Below, in pieces: positions 48,803 through 56,983 of a stretch of DNA of 64,000 nt. Each line of letters opens with the position of its first letter. Within the stretch, counting starts at the first letter, position 1. A program made the translations under genes and the position numbers. The notes under the pieces were generated by a model that saw only the letters and a program-made list of their open reading frames with translations, did no database searches and was not told the origin of the DNA. Source of the DNA: Streptomyces sp. AP-93 (lineage in GTDB: Bacteria; Actinomycetota; Actinomycetes; Streptomycetales; Streptomycetaceae); NCBI RefSeq assembly GCF_022808175.1, contig NZ_JALGBX010000002.1, positions 434,001-498,000 on the forward strand, written 5' to 3'.

Positions 48803-50140
48803 CTACCGGGTGGCTCCGGCGACCAGCCAGCGGCCCGAGCGGGCGCGCAGCTGGAGGGTGACCATGCGGACCAGCATCATCAGGGTCATGGCGCACCAGA
48901 GGGCCGTCAGCCCGCCGCCCAGGGACGGTACGAGCAGGGCGGCCGGAGTGAAGACGACGAGGGTCAGCAGCATGGCCCAGGCCAGGTAGCGGCCGTCGCC
49001 CGCGCCCATCAGGACGCCGTCGAGGATGAAGACGATGCCGGAGACGGGCTGCGAGACGGCCACGACGAGCAGGGCCGGCAGCAGGGCGTCTTCGACGGCG
49101 GGGTCGCTGGTGAAGAGCGGGATGAACACCGGGCGGGCCGCGATCACGAGGAGGCCCAGGACGATGCCGGAGACGATCCCCCACTGCACCATGCGGCGGC
49201 AAACTGCCTTGGCCCCCTCCGTGTCGCCCGCGCCGAGGTAGCGGCCGATGATGGCCTGCCCGGCGATCGCGATCGCGTCGAGAGCGAAGGCGAGCAGGCT
49301 CCACAGGGCGAGCAGGATCTGGTGGGCCGCGATGTCGGCGTCCCCGAGGCGTGCGGCCACAGCGGTCGCGATCAGCAGGACCGCCCGCAGGGACAGGGTG
49401 CGGACCAGCAGGGGCGCACCGGCCTGGGCGCAGGCCCGGATGCCGTCGGCGTCGGGCCTCAGGGAGGCGCCGTGCCGGCGGGCGCCCCGGACGACCACGA
49501 CGAGGTAGGCGGCGGCCATGGCGCACTGGGCGATCACCGTGCCCCAGGCGGAGCCGGCGATGCCGAGGCCGGCTCCGTAAACGAGGGCGACGTTCAGGAC
49601 TCCGTTGAGGGCGAAGCCGCCGATCGCGACGTAGAGCGGGGTCCGGGTGTCCTGGAGGCCGCGGATGACGCCCGTGGCGGCGAGCACCACGAGCATCGCG
49701 GGGATGCCGAGGGCGGAGATCCGCAGGTAGGTGATCGCGTACGGGGCGACGGTGTCGGAGGCCCCGAAGAAGGAGATCAGGGTGGGCGCCGTGGGCAGTA
49801 CGACGGCGACGACGGCCGCGCCGAGGAGCAGGGCGAGCCAGATGCCGTCCATGCCCTGGCGGATGGCGGCCTGGAGGTCGCCCGCGCCGACGCGGCGGGC
49901 CACGGCCGCGGTGGTGGCGTAGGCGAGGAAGACGAAGATGCTCACGGCCGTGGTGAGCAGTGCGGCCGCGATGCCGAGACCGGCCAGCTGGGGTGTGCCG
50001 AGGTGGCCCACGATGGCGCTGTCGGCGATCACGAAGAGGGGTTCGGCGACGAGGGCGCCGAAGGCGGGGACGGCGAGTGCGAGGATCTCGCGGTCGTGCC
50101 GTCTCGGGGCAGCCTTCGGTGCGGTGGGGGCCAGTCTCAT
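48803..50140 (-). CDS. MATE-family exporter (DinF-like)
   Basis: 445 aa, about 12 helices. Family motifs: LAVPAFGALVAEPLFVIADS, IVGHLGTPQLAGLG, GVIRGLQDTRTPLYV, IAAHQILLALWSL. DinF-type MATE proteins export drugs or toxic metabolites with Na+/H+ exchange. ATG start. It faces rplI at its 3' end and diverges from dnaB. Substrate unknown. Confidence 0.92.
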   Translation of the reverse strand: MRLAPTAPKAAPRRHDREILALAVPAFGALVAEPLFVIADSAIVGHLGTPQLAGLGIAAALLTTAVSIFVFLAYATTAAVARRVGAGDLQAAIRQGMDGIWLALLLGAAVVAVVLPTAPTLISFFGASDTVAPYAITYLRISALGIPAMLVVLAATGVIRGLQDTRTPLYVAIGGFALNGVLNVALVYGAGLGIAGSAWGTVIAQCAMAAAYLVVVVRGARRHGASLRPDADGIRACAQAGAPLLVRTLSLRAVLLIATAVAARLGDADIAAHQILLALWSLLAFALDAIAIAGQAIIGRYLGAGDTEGAKAVCRRMVQWGIVSGIVLGLLVIAARPVFIPLFTSDPAVEDALLPALLVVAVSQPVSGIVFILDGVLMGAGDGRYLAWAMLLTLVVFTPAALLVPSLGGGLTALWCAMTLMMLVRMVTLQLRARSGRWLVAGATR

Positions 50141-50574
50141 GTGCTCAATCTAATCTTCCACAGGTAATAGACGCAAGGGCTCTTGGATCCTTACCGATGC
50201 GTCGATTCGAGCGTTCGTCCCACCTCATTGGAGGCGATCTCGGGACCGTGGCCAAAAATTTTCTCCCCCACAGTCGGTGGAGGGGGAAATCCCAGGTCAG
50301 GTGGTGTGAGCGGGTGGTCCAGGTGATTTTGTCCACAGCGCCGTCCCCCGGTCCGTGCACAGCTTCCGGGGAGTTACCCACAGCATTGGCGCCGTCATCC
50401 ACACCTCATCCACACAGCCTGTGGATAACAGGATTGGCTGACGTCGCTCCCGGCCCTAACGTTGTTCGTTGTCCGACTCGCCGAGAGCCGATTCGGGTGC
50501 CCCAAATGTCAGAGCCGTGTCGTAGAAAGAGTGACACGGCAAGGTCCGCGTTGCGGACGGGAGGAGGCGGCCCG
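50141..50574. promoter_or_regulatory. dnaB upstream region with a DnaA-box cluster
   Basis: 434 bases without a gene. DnaA boxes: perfect TTGTCCACA at 50329-50337, TTACCCACA 50374-50382, TCATCCACA 50395-50403 and 50406-50414, and TGTGGATAA 50420-50428 (perfect E. coli-type). Five boxes in 100 bases, about 150 bases before dnaB. Also the MATE promoter at the left end. Confidence 0.7.
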
Positions 50575-52056
50575 GTGAGCATGTCCGAGCCCATGGACGA
50601 CCCCTGGGCCGACAGCGGTCCAGGTGACCGTCTGCCCGCCCGTACGCGCCGCAACGGCGAAGGCCGTGGCCGCGGGGACGAACAGAGCGACCGAGGCCGC
50701 GAGGGCGGCTCCTGGGACGGCGGTGGCGGCGGCTTCGAGCGGGTCCCGCCCCAGGACCTCGACGCAGAGCAGTCCGTCCTGGGCGGCATGCTGCTGTCCA
50801 AGGACGCCATCGCCGACGTGGTCGAGGTGCTGAAGGGGCACGACTTCTACCGTCCGTCGCACGAGACGATCTACCAGGCCATCCTCGACCTGTACGCCAA
50901 GGGAGAGCCGGCCGACCCGATCACCGTCAGCGCCGAGCTGACCCGGCGCGGTGAGATCAGCAAGGTCGGCGGCGCCCCCTACCTGCACACCCTGGTCCAG
51001 TCGGTCCCCACGGCGGCGAACGCCGAGTACTACGCGGAGATCGTCCACGAGCGGGCGGTCCTGCGCCGGCTGGTCGCGGCCGGTACGAAGATCACGCAGA
51101 TGGGTTACGCCGCCGACGGGGACGTCGACGAGATCGTCAACAGCGCCCAGGCCGAGATCTACGCCGTCACCGAGCAGCGGACCTCCGAGGACTACCTGCC
51201 GCTCGGCGACATCATGGAAGGCGCCCTCGACGAGATCGAGGCGATCGGTTCGCGCAGCGGCCAGATGTCGGGCGTCCCGACCGGCTTCACCGACCTGGAC
51301 TCGCTGACCAACGGCCTGCACCCGGGCCAGATGATCGTCATCGCGGCCCGACCCGCCATGGGCAAGTCCACCCTCGCGCTCGACTTCGCCCGTGCCTGTT
51401 CCATCAAGGCGAACCTGCCCAGCGTCATCTTCTCCCTCGAAATGGGGCGCAACGAGATCGCGATGCGCCTGCTCTCGGCGGAGGCGCGGGTGGCCCTGCA
51501 CCACATGCGCTCCGGCACGATGACGGACGACGACTGGACCAGGCTGGCCCGCCGGATGCCGGACGTCTCCGCCGCCCCGCTCTACATCGACGACTCCCCG
51601 AACCTGTCGATGATGGAGATCCGGGCGAAGTGCCGCCGCCTCAAGCAGCGCAACGACCTGTCGCTCGTCGTCATCGACTACCTCCAGCTGATGCAGTCGG
51701 GCGGCTCGCGCCGGCCCGAGAGCCGCCAGCAGGAGGTCTCGGACATGTCCCGAAACCTCAAGCTCCTGGCGAAGGAGCTGGAGGTCCCGGTGATCGCGCT
51801 GTCCCAGCTGAACCGTGGTCCCGAGCAGCGCACCGACAAGAAGCCGATGGTCTCCGACCTGCGTGAGTCCGGCTCGATCGAGCAGGACGCCGACATGGTG
51901 ATCCTGCTGCACCGCGAGGACGCGTACGAGAAGGAATCCCCCCGCGCGGGTGAGGCGGACCTGATCGTGGCGAAGCACCGTAACGGTCCGACGGCCACCA
52001 TCACCGTGGCCTTCCAGGGCCACTATTCGCGGTTCGTGGACATGGCCAACACGTAG
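50575..52056 (+). CDS. dnaB: Replicative DNA helicase DnaB
   Basis: 493 aa from the GTG at 50575, seven bases after GGAGGAGG; an ATG two codons later also fits. N-terminal domain from PPQDLDAEQSVLGGMLLS; Walker A ARPAMGKST (258-266), Walker B LVVIDYLQLM, and the arginine-finger region LSQLNRGPEQR. No intein is inserted at the Walker A site (common in other Actinobacteria). N-terminal 55 residues are a disordered Gly/Arg-rich extension. Unwinds DNA ahead of the fork. The next gene begins 10 bases downstream. Confidence 0.97.
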   Translation: MSMSEPMDDPWADSGPGDRLPARTRRNGEGRGRGDEQSDRGREGGSWDGGGGGFERVPPQDLDAEQSVLGGMLLSKDAIADVVEVLKGHDFYRPSHETIYQAILDLYAKGEPADPITVSAELTRRGEISKVGGAPYLHTLVQSVPTAANAEYYAEIVHERAVLRRLVAAGTKITQMGYAADGDVDEIVNSAQAEIYAVTEQRTSEDYLPLGDIMEGALDEIEAIGSRSGQMSGVPTGFTDLDSLTNGLHPGQMIVIAARPAMGKSTLALDFARACSIKANLPSVIFSLEMGRNEIAMRLLSAEARVALHHMRSGTMTDDDWTRLARRMPDVSAAPLYIDDSPNLSMMEIRAKCRRLKQRNDLSLVVIDYLQLMQSGGSRRPESRQQEVSDMSRNLKLLAKELEVPVIALSQLNRGPEQRTDKKPMVSDLRESGSIEQDADMVILLHREDAYEKESPRAGEADLIVAKHRNGPTATITVAFQGHYSRFVDMANT

Positions 52057-52066
52057 CATCCGCAGC

Positions 52067-53452
52067 ATGGATACCGCACTGGAAGATCTTGTCCTCCTGC
52101 CTGCGACCCGGCGTGCGCTGAGCCACCGGATCGCGGTCGCGCAGCGCGAAGGCCGGACTCCGTCCCTGGTGGCGGCCGTGGTGCGGGGTGGCGAGGTGGT
52201 CTGGGAGGGGTCCCGGACCATGGTCGAGGGGCACGGTCCCGACGGAAACGTGCAGTACCGGATCGGGTCGATCACCAAGACGTTCACCGCCGTGCTGGTG
52301 ATGCGGCTGCGGGACGAGGGCCTGCTGGAACTGGGCGATCCGATCGAGAAGTTCCTTCCGGGTACGGGAGCCGGCGAGGTGACGGTGGGACAACTGCTGT
52401 CCCACACCTCCGGACTGGCGGCGGAGACGCCCGGTGAGTGGTGGGAGCGCACGGCGGGCACGCTGCGCCCGGAGCTCTCGGACGTCCTGGGCGAGAAGCC
52501 CTTCCGCTTTGAGCCCGGTCGGCGCCACCACTACTCCAACCCCGGGTACACACTGCTCGGTTCGCTCGTCGAGGCCGTCCGTGCGAGGCCCTGGGCGGAG
52601 GCGCTCCGCGCCGAGGTGCTGGAGCCGCTGGGGCTGGAGCGCACGACGGCGCAGCCGGTGGCCCCGCACGCGGGCGGCTGGGCGGTGCACCCGTGGGCGG
52701 ACGTGATGATGCCGGAACCGCTGGAGGACCTCGGGCTCATGGCCCCGGCGGGCCAGCTGTGGTCCACCACCGGTGATCTGGCGAAGTTCGCCGCCTTCCT
52801 CGTACGGGGCGACGCGCGCGTGCTGAGCGCCGAGTCCGTACGGGAGATGCGGACGTCGGCCACTCCCCCGGAGCCTGGCATCGCCGACCTCGGATACGGG
52901 CTCGGGATCCAGCTGACGCAGAGCGGCGGGCGCCGGCTCGCGGGCCACAGCGGCTCGCTGCCGGGCTTCCTCGCCGGGCTGTGGCTGAGCGAGGAGGACG
53001 ACGTGGCGGCGGTGGCACTGGCCAACTGCACGTCGGGGCTGGCGGTCTCGACGCTGGCGGCCGATCTGGTGGGCATCGTCGCCGAGGCCGAGCCGCGGAT
53101 CCCCGAGCCGTGGCGGCCGCTGCGGGAGGCCGATCCCGTCGCGCTGGAGCTGTGCGGCCCTTGGTACTGGGGCACGTCGGCCCAGGCCGTACGGCTGACC
53201 TACGACGGATTCCTGGAGCTGGGTCCGGTGGGCGCGACCGGCCGGGCCGCCCGCTTCCGGCCGGAGCCGGACGGCAGCTGGACCGGACTGGGCGGCTACT
53301 ACGCGGGTGAGTCGCTGCGGGCCGTACGGCGGCCGGACGGATCGGTGAGCCACCTCGACCTCGCCTCGTTCGTGTTCACCCGCGAGCCCTACGACCCGAA
53401 GTCCCCGGTGCCCGGCGGGGTCGACCCGCAGGGCTGGCGGGGCATCGGCTAG
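52067..53452 (+). CDS. Serine hydrolase of the beta-lactamase/AmpC-like family
   Basis: 461 aa. SxxK motif S68-I-T-K71, second motif YSN (156-158), third motif HSGSLPG. About 100 extra C-terminal residues form a separate lipocalin-like domain (LCGPWYWGTSAQAVRLT). No signal peptide, so it is cytoplasmic and more likely an esterase or peptidase than a resistance beta-lactamase. It follows dnaB by 10 bases and may be co-transcribed; the link has no obvious reason. Confidence 0.88.
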   Translation: MDTALEDLVLLPATRRALSHRIAVAQREGRTPSLVAAVVRGGEVVWEGSRTMVEGHGPDGNVQYRIGSITKTFTAVLVMRLRDEGLLELGDPIEKFLPGTGAGEVTVGQLLSHTSGLAAETPGEWWERTAGTLRPELSDVLGEKPFRFEPGRRHHYSNPGYTLLGSLVEAVRARPWAEALRAEVLEPLGLERTTAQPVAPHAGGWAVHPWADVMMPEPLEDLGLMAPAGQLWSTTGDLAKFAAFLVRGDARVLSAESVREMRTSATPPEPGIADLGYGLGIQLTQSGGRRLAGHSGSLPGFLAGLWLSEEDDVAAVALANCTSGLAVSTLAADLVGIVAEAEPRIPEPWRPLREADPVALELCGPWYWGTSAQAVRLTYDGFLELGPVGATGRAARFRPEPDGSWTGLGGYYAGESLRAVRRPDGSVSHLDLASFVFTREPYDPKSPVPGGVDPQGWRGIG

Positions 53453-53462
53453 CGCACCGTCC

Positions 53463-54632
53463 TCACCCCGCTACGAGTTCGCGCTCCAGCGGGGTGCGGA
53501 AGCGCGGGGTGATCCGGTCGGCCCCCAACCATGCGGCGAGCCGGACGGCCTCGTCGGCGATGGCCTTCTCGGCTTCGCTGCCGGGGTCGCCCAGCAGCCG
53601 GTGGACGATCTCGCCGTCGCCGCGCTGGGCCCAGCCGCCGACGATCTCTCCGTTCCACCACACGGTGGGGCCGATGTTGCCGGAGTGGTCGAAGAGCGGC
53701 GGGCGGTGGGCGGGATCGAGGTGGAAGCTCCGGTCCGCCCAGCCCATCGCGCTCGGGTCCAGGGCGGGCAGCAGGGCGGCCCAGGGCTCCTGGCCGGGTT
53801 CGGTCCCGGTGTCCCCGGGGCAGACGAGCGCGGTGGTGCCGTCTTCGAGCCGGACCTCGTCGGGGCCGACGGCCGCGAGGGCCTTGCGGACCTCGGTGAG
53901 GGTCCAGCCCGTCCACCACTTGAGGTCGGCCTCAGTGGCCGGACCGTAGGAGTGGAGCCAGCGCCGGGCGATCTCGGCGCGGGCCTCGGCCGCGGGCACG
54001 GCCGGCCAGGGTTCGGTGTGGACCCAGCGGTACTGGCTGGAGGCCCACGATCCCCGGGGCCGGTCCCGGCGGATCCGCCCGTCGGCGGCCAGCAGGCGGA
54101 TGACGCGCGTGGCGACCCCGGTCTCGTACTTCTTGCCGCGGCCGTAGACGAACTTCCGGCGCAGTGCGGGGACGGCGGCGGAGAGCTGGCTGCCGGTGGA
54201 GGGGCCTTGGGCGTCGAGTGCGTCCAGCACGGAGCTCTCCACGTGGGCCAGCCAGTCCGCGTCGAGGCCCTGACCGTCCTCCTCCAGGTGCTTGAGGAAG
54301 GTGCGGCGCTCCTTCACGGCGATGCCGCGGGCGGTGGAGGCGTCGACGTATGGGGCGAGCTCGGTGGAGACGGCGAAGAGCGTGTTGCGCATGCTGAGCA
54401 GCCGTACGAGGGTCACGTCCTCGTACAGGGCCTGCTCGATCGCGGCGGGCGAGCCTTCGCTCAGCCTGGCGCGGGCGGAGAGGAAGACGGTCGCGGCATC
54501 GGTGGCGTGCAGGGCGACGACGGCGTCCGCGGCCTCGGACACGGTGGTGGCGTGTGCCGACGGGGACAGGCGGTGCCTGTGGCCGAGGCGTCGGCGGCGC
54601 TCCGCCGTGCTGAGGAGGGGAAGGCTGCTCAT
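53463..54632 (-). CDS. Winged-helix protein of the AlkZ/YcaQ-like (HTH_42) family
   Basis: 389 aa. Three winged-helix units typical of the family, with VVALHATDAATVFLSARARL near residue 45, VYGRGKKYETGVATRVIRLL and TPRFRTPLERELV at the C-terminus. Relatives include DNA glycosylases that carry a QxQ/QxD motif in the position where this protein has H-A-T; activity is therefore uncertain. ATG start. It converges on the serine hydrolase and follows two GNAT genes. Confidence 0.83.
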   Translation of the reverse strand: MSSLPLLSTAERRRRLGHRHRLSPSAHATTVSEAADAVVALHATDAATVFLSARARLSEGSPAAIEQALYEDVTLVRLLSMRNTLFAVSTELAPYVDASTARGIAVKERRTFLKHLEEDGQGLDADWLAHVESSVLDALDAQGPSTGSQLSAAVPALRRKFVYGRGKKYETGVATRVIRLLAADGRIRRDRPRGSWASSQYRWVHTEPWPAVPAAEARAEIARRWLHSYGPATEADLKWWTGWTLTEVRKALAAVGPDEVRLEDGTTALVCPGDTGTEPGQEPWAALLPALDPSAMGWADRSFHLDPAHRPPLFDHSGNIGPTVWWNGEIVGGWAQRGDGEIVHRLLGDPGSEAEKAIADEAVRLAAWLGADRITPRFRTPLERELVAG

Positions 54633-54685
54633 CCTCCCGATCGTAGGCCGGGCAGCCGACAGCGACCCGGCCCACGCACGGGGCC

Positions 54686-55150
54686 TCAGAGCTGGAGCTT
54701 GAACCCGACGTGGGAAGCGGTGAAGCCGAGCCGCTCGTAGAAGCGGTGGGCGTCGGTGCGGGTCACGTCAGAGGTGAGCTGGACGAGTTGGCAGTTCTCG
54801 GCACGGGATCGTTCGATCGCCCATTCGATGAACCGGGTACCCAGCCCGCTGCCGCGTTCGTCGGCGTGGACCCGTACGCCCTCGATGATCGAACGGATGC
54901 TGCCCTTGCGGGAGAGTCCGGGGACGATCGTCAGCTGCAGGGTGCCGACGACGCGGCCCGCGCGGACGGCGACGACCACGTGCTGGTGGGGGTCGTCCGT
55001 CAGCCGCTTGAGGGCCACCGCGTAGGGGGTGAGATCGTCCGGGGACTCCCGGGTGGCGCCGAGCGGGTCGTCCGCGAGCATCGCGACGATCGCGGGCAGG
55101 TCCTCCTCGGTGGCGGGACGGATGAGGAGGCCGGAGTCGCTGTCGGTCAT
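54686..55150 (-). CDS. GNAT-family N-acetyltransferase
   Basis: 154 aa from the ATG at 55150 (AAGGAG upstream). Acetyl-CoA motif VRVHADERGSGLGTRFIEWA and FYERLGFTASHVGFKLQL. Single domain. It follows the double-GNAT gene by 17 bases. Substrate unknown. Confidence 0.9.
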   Translation of the reverse strand: MTDSDSGLLIRPATEEDLPAIVAMLADDPLGATRESPDDLTPYAVALKRLTDDPHQHVVVAVRAGRVVGTLQLTIVPGLSRKGSIRSIIEGVRVHADERGSGLGTRFIEWAIERSRAENCQLVQLTSDVTRTDAHRFYERLGFTASHVGFKLQL

Positions 55151-55167
55151 GGTCTGGTGCTCCTTGC

Positions 55168-56073
55168 TCAGCCGGCCGCCACGGTGAGCGGGGCCCACCG
55201 GCGGGTCCAGTCACCGGGCAGGCCGGGGATGTCCCGGGTCATGACGGTGTTGAAGGCCACGGAGCCGAGACCGCGGTCCTTGAGCCAGCCGAGCAGTTCT
55301 TCGTGGCGTACGTCGACATCGGTGCGCAGGTGCCGGTCGGTGGCCGCCGCGAGGGCGGTGACCAGCGCCCTGGCCGCGCCGGTGTCACGGGCCACCAGGG
55401 GTCCGATGACATGGGTGTCCATGTTCGGCCAGATCGCTCCGTAGCCGATCAGGTCGCCGGAGGGGTCCTCGGCGACGAGCAGCCGATCCGTGAAGGCGGG
55501 CAGCCGGGTGATCAGGTGGGTCCGGTCGACGCCGAACACCTCGGCGTCCAGCCGGAGGATCCCCGCGATGTCCTCGGCGCCGGCGGGCCGGACGCGGACG
55601 GCGTCCGGTGCGGGTGCGCCGGCATCCGGGCTGAAGGCGCCCCGCAGCATCTCGGCGCGGCCGGTGCTCTCGAAGCCGAGCTCCTCGTAGAGGGGGCGGC
55701 CGTACGGGGTGGCGTGCAGGGTGAGCGGAACGCCCTTGAGGACCTCGTCGCAGATGTATGTCATGAGGCGCCGGCCCAGACCCTGGCGGGCGTAGCGCTC
55801 GGCGACGAGGACCATGCCGATGGAGGCGAGCTCGGGATCGGCCATCGGCGGTCCGTAGCGGGTGACCACGCAGGCCGTGGCCAGTCCCTGTCCGTCGGGG
55901 GCGTCGATGCCGTAGCCGTGTCCGGCGGCGAGCAGCAGGCCCCACTTGTGGTCCTCGCGGGGCCAGCCGCGGTCTTCGGAGAGATCGGCGCAGTGGCGGA
56001 GGTCGTCCACGGTCAGTGCGCGGATCGGGAGAGAGGTGAGGTGTGGTGGTGTCACGGCCCCAGACTGGTTCAT
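55168..56073 (-). CDS. Double-domain GNAT acetyltransferase
   Basis: 301 aa from the ATG at 56073; the frame is open to 56124 through a parS site, which is unlikely to be translated. The first GNAT half has VAERYARQGLGRRLMTYICD, the second IWPNMDTHVIGPLVARDTGA. Such tandem GNATs often have one inactive half. First gene of a leftward trio with the single GNAT and winged-helix genes. Confidence 0.88.
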   Translation of the reverse strand: MNQSGAVTPPHLTSLPIRALTVDDLRHCADLSEDRGWPREDHKWGLLLAAGHGYGIDAPDGQGLATACVVTRYGPPMADPELASIGMVLVAERYARQGLGRRLMTYICDEVLKGVPLTLHATPYGRPLYEELGFESTGRAEMLRGAFSPDAGAPAPDAVRVRPAGAEDIAGILRLDAEVFGVDRTHLITRLPAFTDRLLVAEDPSGDLIGYGAIWPNMDTHVIGPLVARDTGAARALVTALAAATDRHLRTDVDVRHEELLGWLKDRGLGSVAFNTVMTRDIPGLPGDWTRRWAPLTVAAG

Positions 56074-56108
56074 CGAAGGTGACCCGGTCCAGGGGATTTG
56101 GGGTGGAT

Positions 56109-56122
56109 GTTTCACGTGAAAC
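56109..56122. other. parS: parS site 9
   Basis: GTTTCACGTGAAAC in a 26-bp perfect palindrome (56103-56128) between diverging GNAT and HAD genes. Confidence 0.96.
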
Positions 56123-56154
56123 ATCCACGCGAGGTCCGGTGGGAGGCATCCACT

Positions 56155-56168
56155 GTTTCACGTGAAAC
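56155..56168. other. parS: parS site 10
   Basis: GTTTCACGTGAAAC 46 bases after site 9 and 22 bases before the HAD start, in the place where a promoter would be expected. Confidence 0.96.
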
Positions 56169-56190
56169 GAACGTACTAGCCTCGACGGTT

Positions 56191-56841
56191 ATGACCCTCC
56201 TTCACCTGTTCGACCTCGACGGGACGCTGATGTACGGCTCGGCCTCGCCGGTCGAGATCTCGCGGCAGCTCGGGCTGTCCGACGAGATCGCCGAGCTGGA
56301 GCGGGCCTTCGCCGCACGGGAGCTCCAGCCGCACCAGTTCGCGCTGGCGGCGCAGAAGCTCTGGTCGGACCTGACTCCGGCACACGTCCGGGCGGCGTTC
56401 GACGGGGCTCCTTGGCTGTCGGGGATCCGGGAGGTCTGGCAGGAGATCCGGGAGCGCGGGGACTACTGCGCGGTCATCTCGCTGTCGCCGTCCTTCTTCG
56501 TGGAACTCCTGCTGGAGTGGGGCGCGCACGCCGCGCACGGCTCGGTCTTCCCGGACGTGCCCTTCACCCGGCCGGTGGACGTGGCCGGGATCCTGACTCC
56601 GGAGGGGAAGGTGACGGTCGCCGACCGGCTGTGCGCGCGGTTCGGCGTGACGCGGGCCGACTGTGTCGCGTACGGGGACTCCAGCACCGACGTGGCGCTC
56701 TTCGCAGCGGTCCCGCTCTCGGTCGCGGTGAACGCCCGGCCCTACTTGGTGGAGCGGGCGACGCACGTCTACGAGGGCCGGGACCTGCGCGAGGCATACC
56801 AGCTGACAGGGGTGGCGCGCACGGGAGTTGAGGCATCTTAA
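56191..56841 (+). CDS. HAD-family phosphatase
   Basis: 216 aa from the ATG at 56191. Nucleophile motif FDLDGTLMYG at the N-terminus, ISLSPSFF (motif II position), YGDSSTDVALFAAV (motif IV). Resembles SerB-like phosphoserine phosphatases. TAGCCT lies eight bases before the ATG and no ribosome site is visible, so it may be leaderless. Physiological substrate unknown. Confidence 0.88.
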   Translation: MTLLHLFDLDGTLMYGSASPVEISRQLGLSDEIAELERAFAARELQPHQFALAAQKLWSDLTPAHVRAAFDGAPWLSGIREVWQEIRERGDYCAVISLSPSFFVELLLEWGAHAAHGSVFPDVPFTRPVDVAGILTPEGKVTVADRLCARFGVTRADCVAYGDSSTDVALFAAVPLSVAVNARPYLVERATHVYEGRDLREAYQLTGVARTGVEAS

Positions 56842-56983
56842 GGGGAAAGTGGGTTCGAAACGCGGATTTCCCGCATTTCCCCGCAAGCTCTGGGGCGGAC
56901 TGGCACGCTGTGGAACCCGGAACCACGGATTCGAAGGCCGTGGCGCGTGCAGACCTACCGAGATGCTCGAAGCGAGGCACCGC

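Noticed and set aside
52067-53452. Resistance beta-lactamase
   Set aside because: No signal peptide and an unrelated C-terminal domain; more likely a cytoplasmic esterase/peptidase.
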